Assembly: GCA_000992445.2 (NCBI GenBank)
Contig: LBUF02000001.1
Coordinates: 126,393 to 180,918 of the forward strand
From: Parcubacteria group bacterium GW2011_GWA2_38_13b
GTDB lineage: Bacteria > Patescibacteriota > Minisyncoccia > GWA2-38-13b
Direction of reading: 5' to 3'
DNA: 54,526 nt
The translations under genes were made by a program, and so were the position numbers. The notes beneath the pieces were generated by a model that worked only from the letters and a program-made list of their open reading frames with translations, had not been told where the DNA came from and searched no databases. This document shows positions 25,095-33,983 of this stretch, in pieces. Positions within the stretch are counted from its first letter, which is position 1. Every line of letters begins with the position of its first letter.

Positions 25095-25145
25095 GTAAAG
25101 ACCATTAACCAATTATTAATCCCTGCTATTTGACCGATTAAATTT

Positions 25146-25532
25146 TTAGAGTATTTCCTGAATTTTTTCAATAATTCCGCTGGGCGTAAAATGCGCTTTG
25201 ACGATATAAGCGGCGGCTCCTAATTCCAAACCTCTTTCCACGTCAAAATCCTGCCCCAAATTAGTCAAAAGAATGACAATAATCTTATTGGTTTTCTCGT
25301 TATCTTTAATTTTCTTCAAAACGCAAAAACCGTCCATTTTAGGCAAAACAATATCAAGTAAAACCAAATCAGGCATTTCTGATTTTACCTTTTGCAACGC
25401 ATCTTCGCCGTTATCCGATTCAAGCACTATTGCTTTTTCTTTTTTCAATTTCATTACAAAAAGATCGCGAAGGAATTGATCGTCTTCCACTATCAATATT
25501 TTTAAATTTTCCAACAGTTTAAAAGCAACCAT
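25146..25532 (-). CDS. Stand-alone response regulator receiver domain
   Basis: A 128-residue CheY-like protein. The acidic pocket is in ILIVEDDQF (E16-D18), the phospho-acceptor is D60 in LVLLDIVLPKMDG, the switch Thr is T90 in VILLTN, and the invariant Lys is K112 in AAYIVKAHF. There is no output domain, so it must act by protein contact. In Patescibacteria such single receiver proteins often go with twitching motility or pili, but no histidine kinase is present in the window, so the partner is unknown. It is isolated between polA and mutM. Confidence 0.92.
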   Translation of the reverse strand: MVAFKLLENLKILIVEDDQFLRDLFVMKLKKEKAIVLESDNGEDALQKVKSEMPDLVLLDIVLPKMDGFCVLKKIKDNEKTNKIIVILLTNLGQDFDVERGLELGAAAYIVKAHFTPSGIIEKIQEIL

Positions 25533-25608
25533 AAATATTCAACTTACTTTAATATAATAACATAACGCATTCTGCCAATACAACCATAGAACTTTCCGCA
25601 AAATAACC

Positions 25609-27843
25609 TCAAAATCGCGCTTCCATATCTTTCCAATTTTCTCCAATCGCCGCATTTACCCTTAACGGCACGGCAAGCTCAACAACATGCTCCATAATAT
25701 CCTTAATTAACGGCAGGTAATACTCCACTTTATTTTGCTTAATTTCAAAAAGCAATTCATCGTGAACCTGCAAAACCATCCGTAAAACATTCTCGTTTCC
25801 TTTGATTAATTTTTCGTAAATATCCACCATTGCCATTTTAATAATATCCGCAGCCGTACCTTGAATCGGCATATTTACCGCCATCCTTTCCGCCGCCTGC
25901 TTAAGGCGCCAATCTCCGGCATTAATATTTGGCAAGAACCTTTTGCGTCCCCACAGCGTTTCGACAAAACCAAATTGCCGCGCGTGTTCTTTTATATTCC
26001 TAATGTAAAAAGCGATACCCTGAAAATCCGCCATATACTCCTTAATGAATTTTTTGGCATCATCGCGCGAAACGCCGGCGCTTTCGGCAAATCCCTGAAT
26101 GGACATACCGTAAAGCACGCCGAAATTCAACGCCTTCGCCTGATACCGCATTTCGGAAGTAACTTCGTCCAATGCCACGTTATTAACTTCAGCCGCCGTA
26201 GCCTGATGAATATCCCGTCCCTCTTCAAAAATACTTATCATTTTTTTATCCTGAGCCAATGAAGCGGCAATGCGAAGCTCCACTTGCGAATAATCAAAAG
26301 ATGCCAAACAAAAACCTTCTTCAGCGACAAACGCTTTCCTGATTTCGCGTCCTATGCCAGTCCGCACCGGAATATTCTGCAAATTAGGATTATGGGAAGA
26401 AAAACGTCCAGTGGAAGCGCCAAGTTGATTAAAACTCGTATGTATTCTTCCGGTTTTAAAATTAATTAATACCGGCAATGCGTCAGTATAAGTCGTCTTA
26501 AGTTTCATTAATTCTCTATGCTCCAAAATGAAAGAAATAATTGGATGAAAATCTTTAATCTTATCAAGCTCCGAAGCGGCGGTGGAAACTACGCCGCCCG
26601 GCGTTTTACGCAATGAATTTTGTTTAATATTTAAATCATTAAATAAAATATCCGATAATTGCTGAGGCGAACTGATGTTAAAACTTTTTTTTGACAATTT
26701 GAAAATCTTCTTTTCCAGCGCCTCCAATTTCTTAACAATCCGTTTTGAAAGCATTGCCAAGCGCGCCTTATCCGTTTTAATTCCCGTTTTATGCATATGA
26801 TCAACCGCGGGTATCAAGTTTTTTTCCATTTCGTATATTTTCTGGGAAAAAATTTTATCCTGATACCATTTCTTGACAGTTGTCAAAATCGCCGGCTCGC
26901 CAAACGGCAAAGACTCTTTTTTGGCAATCGAAACAATATTGCGATCGCTCCCCGGCAATCTTCTTAACAAACTGGCAAATCCCAATTCAATAAACAATTT
27001 TTCAATTTCGTTTCTATCGTAATTTTGCCAAGCGCATTTTTTTAAATCAAACTCCAGCGGCACATTCAATTTTATCGTTGCCAATTTTTTGCTGAAAAAC
27101 GCCATTTCCTGATTTTCCGCCAATCTGTCTTTGAGCTTACCTTGAATTTTTTCCAGATTTATTTTTTTATACAAATTCTCCAAAGAACCGTATTCTTTAA
27201 TCAACGAAGAGGCGGTTTTTTCTCCAACCCCGGGCACGCCAGGAATATTATCGGAAGCATCCCCTTTCAAACCCTTGAAATCAACCACTTGGCAGGGTTC
27301 TATGCCATATCTGTCTTTAACCGCTTTTTTGTCATAAATTACGGTATCTTTGATACTTTTTCGCAAAGTATACACAAAGGTATTTTCATCAACCAATTGC
27401 AAGGTGTCCAAATCGCCGGTTGCTATGATAACTTTCAAATTTTCTTTTTTAACTTCAAGATTTTTGGATATTGTCCCTATCAAATCATCGGCTTCATATC
27501 CCGCCCGTTCAAAAATAGGTATCTTGAAACTTTCCAGCACATTTTTTATTAAAGGCAGTTGATCATATAATTCCTGTGGCGCTTTAATCCTGTGCGCTTT
27601 GTATTCCTTAAATTCTTCGTGCCGAAAAGTGGGAGCGGCCATATCAAAAGTCGCGACAACGAACTGCGGCTCTAATTCGTTTAAAACCTTCAGCAGTATG
27701 GAACTGAATCCGTATACCGCGTTCACAAGACGGCCTTTTGGATCGGTAAGCTCCGGCAAAGCGTGAAAAGCGCGATGCAAAAGAGCGTTGCCATCAATAA
27801 GCAATAACACTTTTTGCGATTTTTGTTTATTATCGTCAATCAT
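25609..27843 (-). CDS. polA: DNA polymerase I without proofreading domain
   Basis: A 744-residue enzyme for Okazaki fragment maturation and repair synthesis. The N-terminal 5' nuclease (about 1-290) has LLLIDGNALLHRAFHAL, YEADDLIGT and LDTLQLVD. Only a short linker separates it from the polymerase domain, so the 3'-5' exonuclease domain of the E. coli enzyme is absent. Polymerase motifs are FDYSQVELRI (A), YQAKALNFGVLYGMS (B) and LQVHDELLFE (C). Other Patescibacteria also have short polA genes. Its start overlaps the last 8 bases of tsaE, indicating an operon. Confidence 0.95.
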   Translation of the reverse strand: MIDDNKQKSQKVLLLIDGNALLHRAFHALPELTDPKGRLVNAVYGFSSILLKVLNELEPQFVVATFDMAAPTFRHEEFKEYKAHRIKAPQELYDQLPLIKNVLESFKIPIFERAGYEADDLIGTISKNLEVKKENLKVIIATGDLDTLQLVDENTFVYTLRKSIKDTVIYDKKAVKDRYGIEPCQVVDFKGLKGDASDNIPGVPGVGEKTASSLIKEYGSLENLYKKINLEKIQGKLKDRLAENQEMAFFSKKLATIKLNVPLEFDLKKCAWQNYDRNEIEKLFIELGFASLLRRLPGSDRNIVSIAKKESLPFGEPAILTTVKKWYQDKIFSQKIYEMEKNLIPAVDHMHKTGIKTDKARLAMLSKRIVKKLEALEKKIFKLSKKSFNISSPQQLSDILFNDLNIKQNSLRKTPGGVVSTAASELDKIKDFHPIISFILEHRELMKLKTTYTDALPVLINFKTGRIHTSFNQLGASTGRFSSHNPNLQNIPVRTGIGREIRKAFVAEEGFCLASFDYSQVELRIAASLAQDKKMISIFEEGRDIHQATAAEVNNVALDEVTSEMRYQAKALNFGVLYGMSIQGFAESAGVSRDDAKKFIKEYMADFQGIAFYIRNIKEHARQFGFVETLWGRKRFLPNINAGDWRLKQAAERMAVNMPIQGTAADIIKMAMVDIYEKLIKGNENVLRMVLQVHDELLFEIKQNKVEYYLPLIKDIMEHVVELAVPLRVNAAIGENWKDMEARF

Positions 27844-28300
27844 AATTTATGATTCTTTCCTTTTCGCTTTTATGTTTAAAACTAATACGAATAGTGTTTT
27901 TTGGCAATAAATCATTTATCCGCTCCGCCCATTCAATTAAAATTACGTTGTGGAAATCTTTTGCAATTTCATTAAAGCCCAGCTCAACCAAATCGCGAGA
28001 ACTATGTATTCTATAGCAATCAATGTGGTATAAATAAAGAATTTGATCCTGCCTGCTAAAATTTTTCTTTTGAAAAATTTTAGCAGGCAAATATTTTTTC
28101 ATTATCACGAAAGTCGGACTATTGGCTCTTTTTATGCCGAAATATTCCAAAAATCCTTGCGCGAAAGTAGTCTTGCCGCTTCCCAATTCGCCGGTAAGCG
28201 CGATAATTACGGCATTCCGCTTTTTTCTGCCAATTATTTTTTCAGCCATTTTCATTCCAATTTTCTTCATATTTTCGGCTAATTTTACAGTTGATTTCAT
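27836..28300 (-). CDS. tsaE: tRNA threonylcarbamoyladenosine biosynthesis ATPase TsaE
   Basis: A 154-residue P-loop ATPase that works with TsaB and TsaD to make t6A on tRNAs reading ANN codons. It has Walker A LTGELGSGKTT (about 35-45), SPTFVIMKKY, and the family block LYHIDCYRI followed by LGFNEI and VILIEWAERI. The segment between SPTF and YHIDCYR is longer than usual, because a perfect 40-base palindrome (28050-28089) encodes about 14 inserted residues (LPAKIFQKKNFSRQ). The insert falls in a variable surface loop, so the protein may still work. It overlaps polA by 8 bases and is divergent from the DHH gene. Confidence 0.92.
   Translation of the reverse strand: MKSTVKLAENMKKIGMKMAEKIIGRKKRNAVIIALTGELGSGKTTFAQGFLEYFGIKRANSPTFVIMKKYLPAKIFQKKNFSRQDQILYLYHIDCYRIHSSRDLVELGFNEIAKDFHNVILIEWAERINDLLPKNTIRISFKHKSEKERIINYD
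28050..28089. repeat. Perfect 40-bp palindrome inserted in tsaE
   Basis: Arms TGCCTGCTAAAATTTTTC (28050-28067) and GAAAAATTTTAGCAGGCA (28072-28089) pair completely around a TTTT loop. The frame continues through it. Confidence 0.85.
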
Positions 28301-28404
28301 AATTTCACTATAACACTGCTCATCTTATCCCGCCAGATTGACCAAACAACAATTTTCATATAAATTTATTTATCCTGCGTTTTAAATAATAAACTATTCT
28401 GCTT

Positions 28405-29556
28405 ATGCTTGACCAATTTTCCAAAAGCCAACAATTAATCAATCAAAACGGCAATATTTTGATAATTTCCGGTGAAGAAGTCAATGGAGATTCTCTCGGT
28501 TCGATGCTGGCGCTTTATCACGCGCTTAAAAAATCAAACGGCGCGGAAAAAAACTTCCATATTTGCTTGCCAGATAATATACCTTCGCGTCTGCAATTTT
28601 TAATAAATGCGGGAGAAATGGAAAAATCCGCTCCTTCGGCGAGAACAACGATCATATCGATAAATAACGAACTTGATAATATCGCGGCTCTTCACTACGA
28701 AAAACAAAACAATGCGTTAAAAATCATACTATCGCTAAATAAGGACCGCGCCATCCGACACGATGACATAAAAATTGAAACATCCTCGCTGAATTATGAC
28801 CTCGCCATAGTATTGGACACTTCCAATTTAATCAATCTGGGAAAAATCTATGAAAAATATTCGAAAATTTTTTCTAGAATACCGATAATAAACATAGACT
28901 GCCATAAAAATAACTGGCGTTTCGGCAACGCCAATCTGGTAAACCAGAACGCTTCGTCAACCGCCGAAATAACCAAAGAATTTATAAATTTTTTAAATAT
29001 CCCGTGTGATAAAACCATCGCTACCTGCCTTCTTTGCGGCATAATTGAAAAAACTCAAAGTTTCCGCAAACCGCAAACGCCGCCGCGAATATTCCGTTTA
29101 GCTTCGGAATTAATCGATCAAGGAGCGGATAAAGAGCTAATAATAAAACGCTTATATAAAACAAAACCTATCAATACCGTAAGGCTTTGGGGAGAAATTA
29201 TGAAAAACTTAAAGTATGACCGCCATAAAAAATTCGTTTCCTGTCTTATTCCAAAAATCGTATTCCAAAAAACCGAAACCAATCCCTCTTTTTTAAAACA
29301 ACTAGCCGATGATCTTGGAGAAAATTTTTCCGCCTGTGAAAATTTTTTAATATTGTGGGAATCCCGCGACAAAACATATGGCATTTTCACGACAAAATAC
29401 GCGAATCGCCTGAATAAAACCGAAAAACTGATAAAAAATACCGCCCATTCCGCCAGTTGCGCGATAAAAAACGACTATCTTATTTTACAAGTGCCGGAAC
29501 AGAATATTTATCGCGCCGAATCTTTGATTTTCAACTTGATAAATCGATGCGTTTAA
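28405..29556 (+). CDS. DHH-family phosphoesterase
   Basis: A 383-residue protein of the DHH superfamily, whose members cleave oligoribonucleotides, cyclic dinucleotides or PAP. The N-terminal ISGEEVNGDSLGSMLALYHAL corresponds to motif I (HxDxDGxxS-like, partly altered), AIVLDTSNLINLG to motif II, and INIDCHKNN to the DHH motif with the central His changed to Cys. The C-terminal third is DHHA1-like but weak. The altered metal ligands make NrnA-like activity likely but not certain. Its stop is 6 bases before the start of the double ATPase gene, so the two are one operon. Confidence 0.75.
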   Translation: MLDQFSKSQQLINQNGNILIISGEEVNGDSLGSMLALYHALKKSNGAEKNFHICLPDNIPSRLQFLINAGEMEKSAPSARTTIISINNELDNIAALHYEKQNNALKIILSLNKDRAIRHDDIKIETSSLNYDLAIVLDTSNLINLGKIYEKYSKIFSRIPIINIDCHKNNWRFGNANLVNQNASSTAEITKEFINFLNIPCDKTIATCLLCGIIEKTQSFRKPQTPPRIFRLASELIDQGADKELIIKRLYKTKPINTVRLWGEIMKNLKYDRHKKFVSCLIPKIVFQKTETNPSFLKQLADDLGENFSACENFLILWESRDKTYGIFTTKYANRLNKTEKLIKNTAHSASCAIKNDYLILQVPEQNIYRAESLIFNLINRCV

Positions 29557-29562
29557 AGTAAG

Positions 29563-32553
29563 ATGGTGGTAATGACAATACTTCCTCTTGATGAAAATCA
29601 AAAAGATATTATTGAAAAACTTCGGCACAAAGCCGAAGAAGACCACGCTCAAAAAGAAGCGAAAAAAATCGGACTTCCTTACCTCAATCTGTGGATTATT
29701 CCGCTTAATGTGGATAATCTCATTACGGTTCCCGAAGAAATTTCACGAAAATCCGACATTGCGATCATAAGCAAAATAGGCAAAAAATTATCTGTCGGCA
29801 TCAGAAGTCTGAATAATCCGGCAACAAATAAAATACTGGAAGATCTAAAACAAAGAGGCTATGAACTTCGCCTTTTTTTCATTTCCCAAAGAAGCATTGA
29901 AAAGGCATGGCAAAGATACAAAGACTACATACCGCCGGCGCCGTCATTAGAAGAAATATTGACAATTGAAAAACAAGAACTGGACGATTTTCAAAAAAAC
30001 ATAGAAGATATAAAAAAATTAAAAGAAAAAATCATCAGCATTTCAACTACGGAGCTTTTAAAGACTCTTATGGCCGGAGCCATAGAATCGCGCGCGAGCG
30101 ATATCCATCTTGAACCCCAAAACGAATCAATCCGCTTACGCTACCGTATAGACGGTTTTCTTCAAGATATTATGGAAATCAAAAAAGAAAACTACGCCTT
30201 CTTGGTTTCAAGAGTAAAACTATTATCCGGTCTGCATCTTAATATTCATACTATCGGCCAAGACGGCCGCTTCGCCGTTAAAATAAACGAAAATGGAAAA
30301 ACGATAAAAGAAATAGACAATCGCGTTTCCATTATACCGACCGGTTTCGGCGAATCAATCGTCATTCGACTCCTGGGAAGCGCGGTTTCCAAAATTAAAC
30401 TGAAAGAATTGGGAATCAAAGATTATGTCTACGAAATCATTATACAGGCAATTTCCAAACCAAATGGGATGATATTAAACACCGGACCGACCGGTTCCGG
30501 AAAAACCACCACTCTTTACGCCGCTTTAAATTTTCTCAATAAACCGGGAGTTAAAATAATGACTATCGAAAAACCGATTGAATACAAACTCAAAGGAATA
30601 ACTCAAACGCAAGTTAATGAAAAAGACGGCTACACTTTTTTGGCGGGGCTCAAATCGGCAATGAGACAAGACCCCGACATTATTATGGTTGGGGAAATCC
30701 GAGACAAAGAAGAAGCGGATACGGCAATCCACGCCGCCTTAACCGGCCATATTGTTTTTTCCAGCATTCACACCAACAGCGCCGCGGGCACAATCGTCCG
30801 TTTAATTGACATCGGAATAGACAAAAAAATAATACCATCGGCCGTCAACGCCGTTATTTCCCAACGACTTGTCCGCCAGCTTTGCCCGGAATGCAAAGAA
30901 AAATACCAACCGGATCCCAAAATCGTCAAATCGCTAAAACAAGCCCTTTCGTTGATTTCTCCAAGAGTGATCGTAAAAATACCGAAAGAAATACCTTTTC
31001 TTTATAAACCGAAAGGATGCCCTAAATGTTTTGGATTGGGATATTATAAACAAATAGGAATATTTGAAGTTTTTACCATCAACGACAAGATTGAAAAACT
31101 AACATTGGAGGGCGCCACTTCTTTTGAATTAACCGCCGCCGCGATTGAACAGGGGATGGTAACGTTATTGCAAGACGGAATACTGAAAGCCATAGAAGGA
31201 ATTACCAGTCTGGAAGAAATAACGAGAGTTGCCGGCGACTCCCAATATATTGAAAGTTTATACGGAGCGGCGGTAAGTTCCCTTTTGACGCGAAGTTTGG
31301 AAATAGATAAAGAAATGTTGGAAAAAACCAAAGATATATGGAACAAAAAAGAAAAATTCACCGAAATACTGCGCAATCTTCCGCCGGAAAAACTACTTGA
31401 ATGGATTACAACGGCCGCTATTTGGGCGCGGGCGACCGATATTCATCTTGAACCGCGCGAAAACGAATTTGTCATCCGCTATAGAATTGACGGCTTACTG
31501 GAAACAGCCGCCGAAATGCCCAAAGATTATTTTTTGCCAATAGTGGCGGATTTAAAAATACTAAGCGGGATGAAAACGGAAATTCATAAAAAAATACAGG
31601 AAGGAAGATTTAATATTCAGCTAGAAGGCGAGACGGAAAACAGAGATACGCGCGTTTCCATAATTCCCGGAGGATACGGCGAAAATATTGACATCCGTCT
31701 TCTGGCAAAAGGAATAGAAAAACTCAAAATGGAAACATTAGGATTTATACCGAAAGATATGGAAACAATAGATAGGGAAATCGCCAAGCCGAATGGAATT
31801 ATTTTAGTCACCGGACCAACTTCCGCCGGCAAAACGACAACTCTTTACGCTATGTTGAATAGCGTTAATAAGCCCGGCGTCAAAATTCTGACCGCCGAAG
31901 ATCCGATCGAATATCGTTTGCCCGGAATAATTCAAACTCAAATAAACGAAGAAGAGGGATACACATTCGCCAGCGCTCTGCGTTCCTTTTTAAGACAAAA
32001 CCCGAATATTATGCTTATCGGCGAAATCCGCGACAAAGAAACGGCCGACATAGCCATCCGCGCTTCTTTGACGGGCCATTTGGTTTTTTCGACATTACAT
32101 ACAAATAGCGCCGTGGAATCAATCCAACGACTCTTAAATATCGGCATAACGGCGCAAGACATAGCATCATCGTTAAATATCGCCATTGCCCAACGGCTGA
32201 TCCGCCGGCTTTGCCCGGAATGCCGCGAAGAATATGCTCCGACAACGGAAGAATTAAAATACATCCAAGAAAATCTGCCTCAAAATGATCAAAAAATTCT
32301 TAAATCACCGAAACTTTACAAACCGAAAGGATGTCCTAAATGCTCCCCAACCGGCTTTAAGGGACAAATCGGTATTTTTGAAATACTGATAAACGATAGT
32401 GAGATACAAAATTTAATTTCCAAAAATATTCCCGTCCAACAAATAGACATTGAATTAAAGAAAAAAAATATGGTCACAATGACGCAAGACGGAATAAAAA
32501 AAGCGCTGGCAGGAATTACCACACTTAATGAAGTAAGAAGAGTAACGGAATAA
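29563..32553 (+). CDS. Tandem GspE/PilB-type ATPase (two motor domains in one chain)
   Basis: A 996-residue protein. An N-terminal MshEN/GspE_N-like domain (about 15-125) is followed by two complete type II/IV secretion ATPase domains. The first has Walker A GPTGSGKTTT (308-317), Walker B IIMVGEIRD (373-381), SSIHTNSAAGTI, and the tetracysteine zinc site CPEC/CPKC (441-444, 486-489). The second has GPTSAGKTTT (751-760), LIGEIRD, LHTNSAVESI and its own CPEC/CPKC pair. Both keep the RASDIHLEP/RATDIHLEP motif. Such ATPases drive pilus assembly as hexamers; here one chain supplies two subunits. No pilin or platform gene is adjacent, so the system served is unknown. Confidence 0.92.
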   Translation: MVVMTILPLDENQKDIIEKLRHKAEEDHAQKEAKKIGLPYLNLWIIPLNVDNLITVPEEISRKSDIAIISKIGKKLSVGIRSLNNPATNKILEDLKQRGYELRLFFISQRSIEKAWQRYKDYIPPAPSLEEILTIEKQELDDFQKNIEDIKKLKEKIISISTTELLKTLMAGAIESRASDIHLEPQNESIRLRYRIDGFLQDIMEIKKENYAFLVSRVKLLSGLHLNIHTIGQDGRFAVKINENGKTIKEIDNRVSIIPTGFGESIVIRLLGSAVSKIKLKELGIKDYVYEIIIQAISKPNGMILNTGPTGSGKTTTLYAALNFLNKPGVKIMTIEKPIEYKLKGITQTQVNEKDGYTFLAGLKSAMRQDPDIIMVGEIRDKEEADTAIHAALTGHIVFSSIHTNSAAGTIVRLIDIGIDKKIIPSAVNAVISQRLVRQLCPECKEKYQPDPKIVKSLKQALSLISPRVIVKIPKEIPFLYKPKGCPKCFGLGYYKQIGIFEVFTINDKIEKLTLEGATSFELTAAAIEQGMVTLLQDGILKAIEGITSLEEITRVAGDSQYIESLYGAAVSSLLTRSLEIDKEMLEKTKDIWNKKEKFTEILRNLPPEKLLEWITTAAIWARATDIHLEPRENEFVIRYRIDGLLETAAEMPKDYFLPIVADLKILSGMKTEIHKKIQEGRFNIQLEGETENRDTRVSIIPGGYGENIDIRLLAKGIEKLKMETLGFIPKDMETIDREIAKPNGIILVTGPTSAGKTTTLYAMLNSVNKPGVKILTAEDPIEYRLPGIIQTQINEEEGYTFASALRSFLRQNPNIMLIGEIRDKETADIAIRASLTGHLVFSTLHTNSAVESIQRLLNIGITAQDIASSLNIAIAQRLIRRLCPECREEYAPTTEELKYIQENLPQNDQKILKSPKLYKPKGCPKCSPTGFKGQIGIFEILINDSEIQNLISKNIPVQQIDIELKKKNMVTMTQDGIKKALAGITTLNEVRRVTE

Positions 32554-32554
32554 A

Positions 32555-32594
32555 CCCCGTTAAAAATTTCTGCAAAACATTATTTCTAACGGAG
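32555..32594. repeat. CCCCGTTA-type inverted repeat after the tandem ATPase
   Basis: CCCCGTTAAAAAT (32555-32567) and ATTTCTAACGGAG (32582-32594) are imperfect inverted arms of the same repeat family as in the ftsH and tyrS leaders. A further single arm, CCCCTGTTAGAAAT, occurs at about 32793-32806. Confidence 0.6.
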
Positions 32595-32602
32595 TAAAAA
32601 CA

Positions 32603-32757
32603 CCGTTCCTTAATCTGTAGGCAACTACTTTAACCGTTGGGAGGCTAAAGCCAAGATTTTTCCGAGGAATAATCCAGCCGAAGCCAGATTATCCTTAACT
32701 GGGAGAAAATCCCTAAAAAATCAATAAAGACCTAATTGCCTACAGATTAAGGAACGG
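32603..32757 (+). ncRNA. Candidate structured non-coding RNA, 155 nt, with perfect 22-bp closing stem
   Basis: Arms 32603-32624 (CCGTTCCTTAATCTG...) and 32736-32757 pair perfectly over 22 bp. Inside, helices nest in order. CTTTA pairs with TAAAG (32628-32632 with 32725-32729), GGC-TAAA-GCC forms a hairpin (32643-32652), and GATTTTT pairs with AAAAATC (32655-32661 with 32716-32722). GGAATAATC pairs with GATTATCC (32666-32674 with 32687-32694), and GGGA-GAAAA-TCCC forms a hairpin (32701-32713). It fits no RNA family that I recognise (not SRP RNA, tmRNA or RNase P RNA). A small mobile element with long terminal repeats is the alternative. Strand is assumed from its neighbours. Confidence 0.45.
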
Positions 32758-32763
32758 ACTTTA

Positions 32764-32828
32764 TATAATACTTCTAAAACCACATGAAGTCAACCCCTGT
32801 TAGAAATTTTTATCACAATTTTAAGTAA
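32764..32828 (+). promoter_or_regulatory. Possible promoter and short leader ORF before ruvB
   Basis: TATAAT (32764-32769) lies 7 bases after the structured element. A 14-codon ORF starting at 32784 encodes MKSTPVRNF and contains a CCCCTGTTAGAAAT repeat arm, similar to the MNPVR leaders upstream of other genes. No clear -35 box is seen. Confidence 0.35.
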
Positions 32829-32948
32829 AAATAAAAAATATAAACAAATTCGTTTCCAAAAGACGGCATTAAAATAAACTTAATCAAATCTCTGGCGGGG
32901 TCAAGCATTTTAATTATTAACTTGTCATATTAACATAAATAACATACT

Positions 32949-33983
32949 ATGTCAATGAATTCCGACGACTTTTCCGTAATTTCCGCAAAAAAACAAACAA
33001 ATGACAAGAATCTGGATCTTTTTTTACGACCCCAAAATTTTGAAGAATATTACGGACAAGAAAAAATAAAAGAAAATTTGAAAATTCTCATTGAAGCGGC
33101 GCAAAAAAGAAAAGAAGCGCTTGAACACATATTGCTTTATGGTCCTGCCGGCATCGGCAAAACAAGCTTGGCTCATATTATAGCCAAAAGCACCGGCGCC
33201 AATTTAAAAATAACGTCCGGTCCGGCCATTGAAAAAGTGGGCGACCTGGCATCTATCTTAACAAACCTCGTAGACGGAGACATCCTGTTTATAGACGAAA
33301 TACACCGCTTAAATAAATTAGTGGAGGAAATTCTGTATCCGGCAATGGAGGATTATGTTTTGGACATAATCATCGGCAAAGGACCATCCGCCAAAACCCT
33401 ACAATTAAATCTTTCACGATTCACTCTTATAGGCGCCACCACCCGCATCGGACTCCTTTCTTCTCCTTTCCGAAGCCGTTTTGGCGTTACTCACCGGCTG
33501 GATTTTTACAACGACGGCGATATAGAAAAAATACTCAACCGATCAAGCAAAATATTAAACATAAAAACAGAAAAATCTGGAATAGAAACCATCGCCAAAT
33601 GTTCGCGTAAAACACCCCGGGTGGCAAACCGGCTTTTAAAAAGAGTCCGGGATTACGCCGAAGTAAAACGCAACGGCATCATACAAGAACAAACCGCCAA
33701 AGAAGCCCTAAAAATGCTGGAAATAGATGAGATAGGATTGGAACCGGCCGATAAAAGACTGTTAAAAATTATTATTGATAAATTCAATGGCGGACCGGTC
33801 GGACTACAAGCATTGTCAGCGGCTTCCAGTGAAGAAATAGATACAATAGAGGATATTTATGAACCGTTTTTAATGCAAATCGGCTTCATTGCCCGCACGC
33901 CACGCGGAAGAGTGGCAACAGAACACGCGTATAAACATTTAGGAATAAAATACGACAATAAAAAACAAAATATACTGTTATAG
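32949..33983 (+). CDS. ruvB: Holliday junction branch migration ATPase RuvB
   Basis: A 344-residue AAA+ motor that with RuvA moves Holliday junctions. The N-terminal RPQNFEEYYGQEKIKENL, Walker A GPAGIGKTS (65-73), SGPAIEKVGDLASIL, Walker B ILFIDEIHR, sensor GATTRIGLLSSPFRSRF and a C-terminal winged helix ending FIARTPRGRVATEHAY are all present and in order. ruvC lies about 1.9 kb downstream on the same strand, while ruvA is not in the window. The long upstream gap holds the 155-nt structured element and a CCCCGTTA repeat. Confidence 0.97.
   Translation: MSMNSDDFSVISAKKQTNDKNLDLFLRPQNFEEYYGQEKIKENLKILIEAAQKRKEALEHILLYGPAGIGKTSLAHIIAKSTGANLKITSGPAIEKVGDLASILTNLVDGDILFIDEIHRLNKLVEEILYPAMEDYVLDIIIGKGPSAKTLQLNLSRFTLIGATTRIGLLSSPFRSRFGVTHRLDFYNDGDIEKILNRSSKILNIKTEKSGIETIAKCSRKTPRVANRLLKRVRDYAEVKRNGIIQEQTAKEALKMLEIDEIGLEPADKRLLKIIIDKFNGGPVGLQALSAASSEEIDTIEDIYEPFLMQIGFIARTPRGRVATEHAYKHLGIKYDNKKQNILL

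Noticed and set aside
24915-25112. N-terminal extension of MutM by 66 residues
   Set aside because: The catalytic proline must directly follow the initiator Met (MPELPEVE), and the extension covers a palindromic element.
32603-32757. SRP RNA, tmRNA, RNase P RNA or 6S RNA
   Set aside because: None of the hallmark sequences (GGAAG tetraloop region, tRNA-like ends, P4 helix) is seen. The long perfect closing stem is unlike SRP RNA, tmRNA and RNase P RNA, and a 6S-like fold could not be confirmed by eye.
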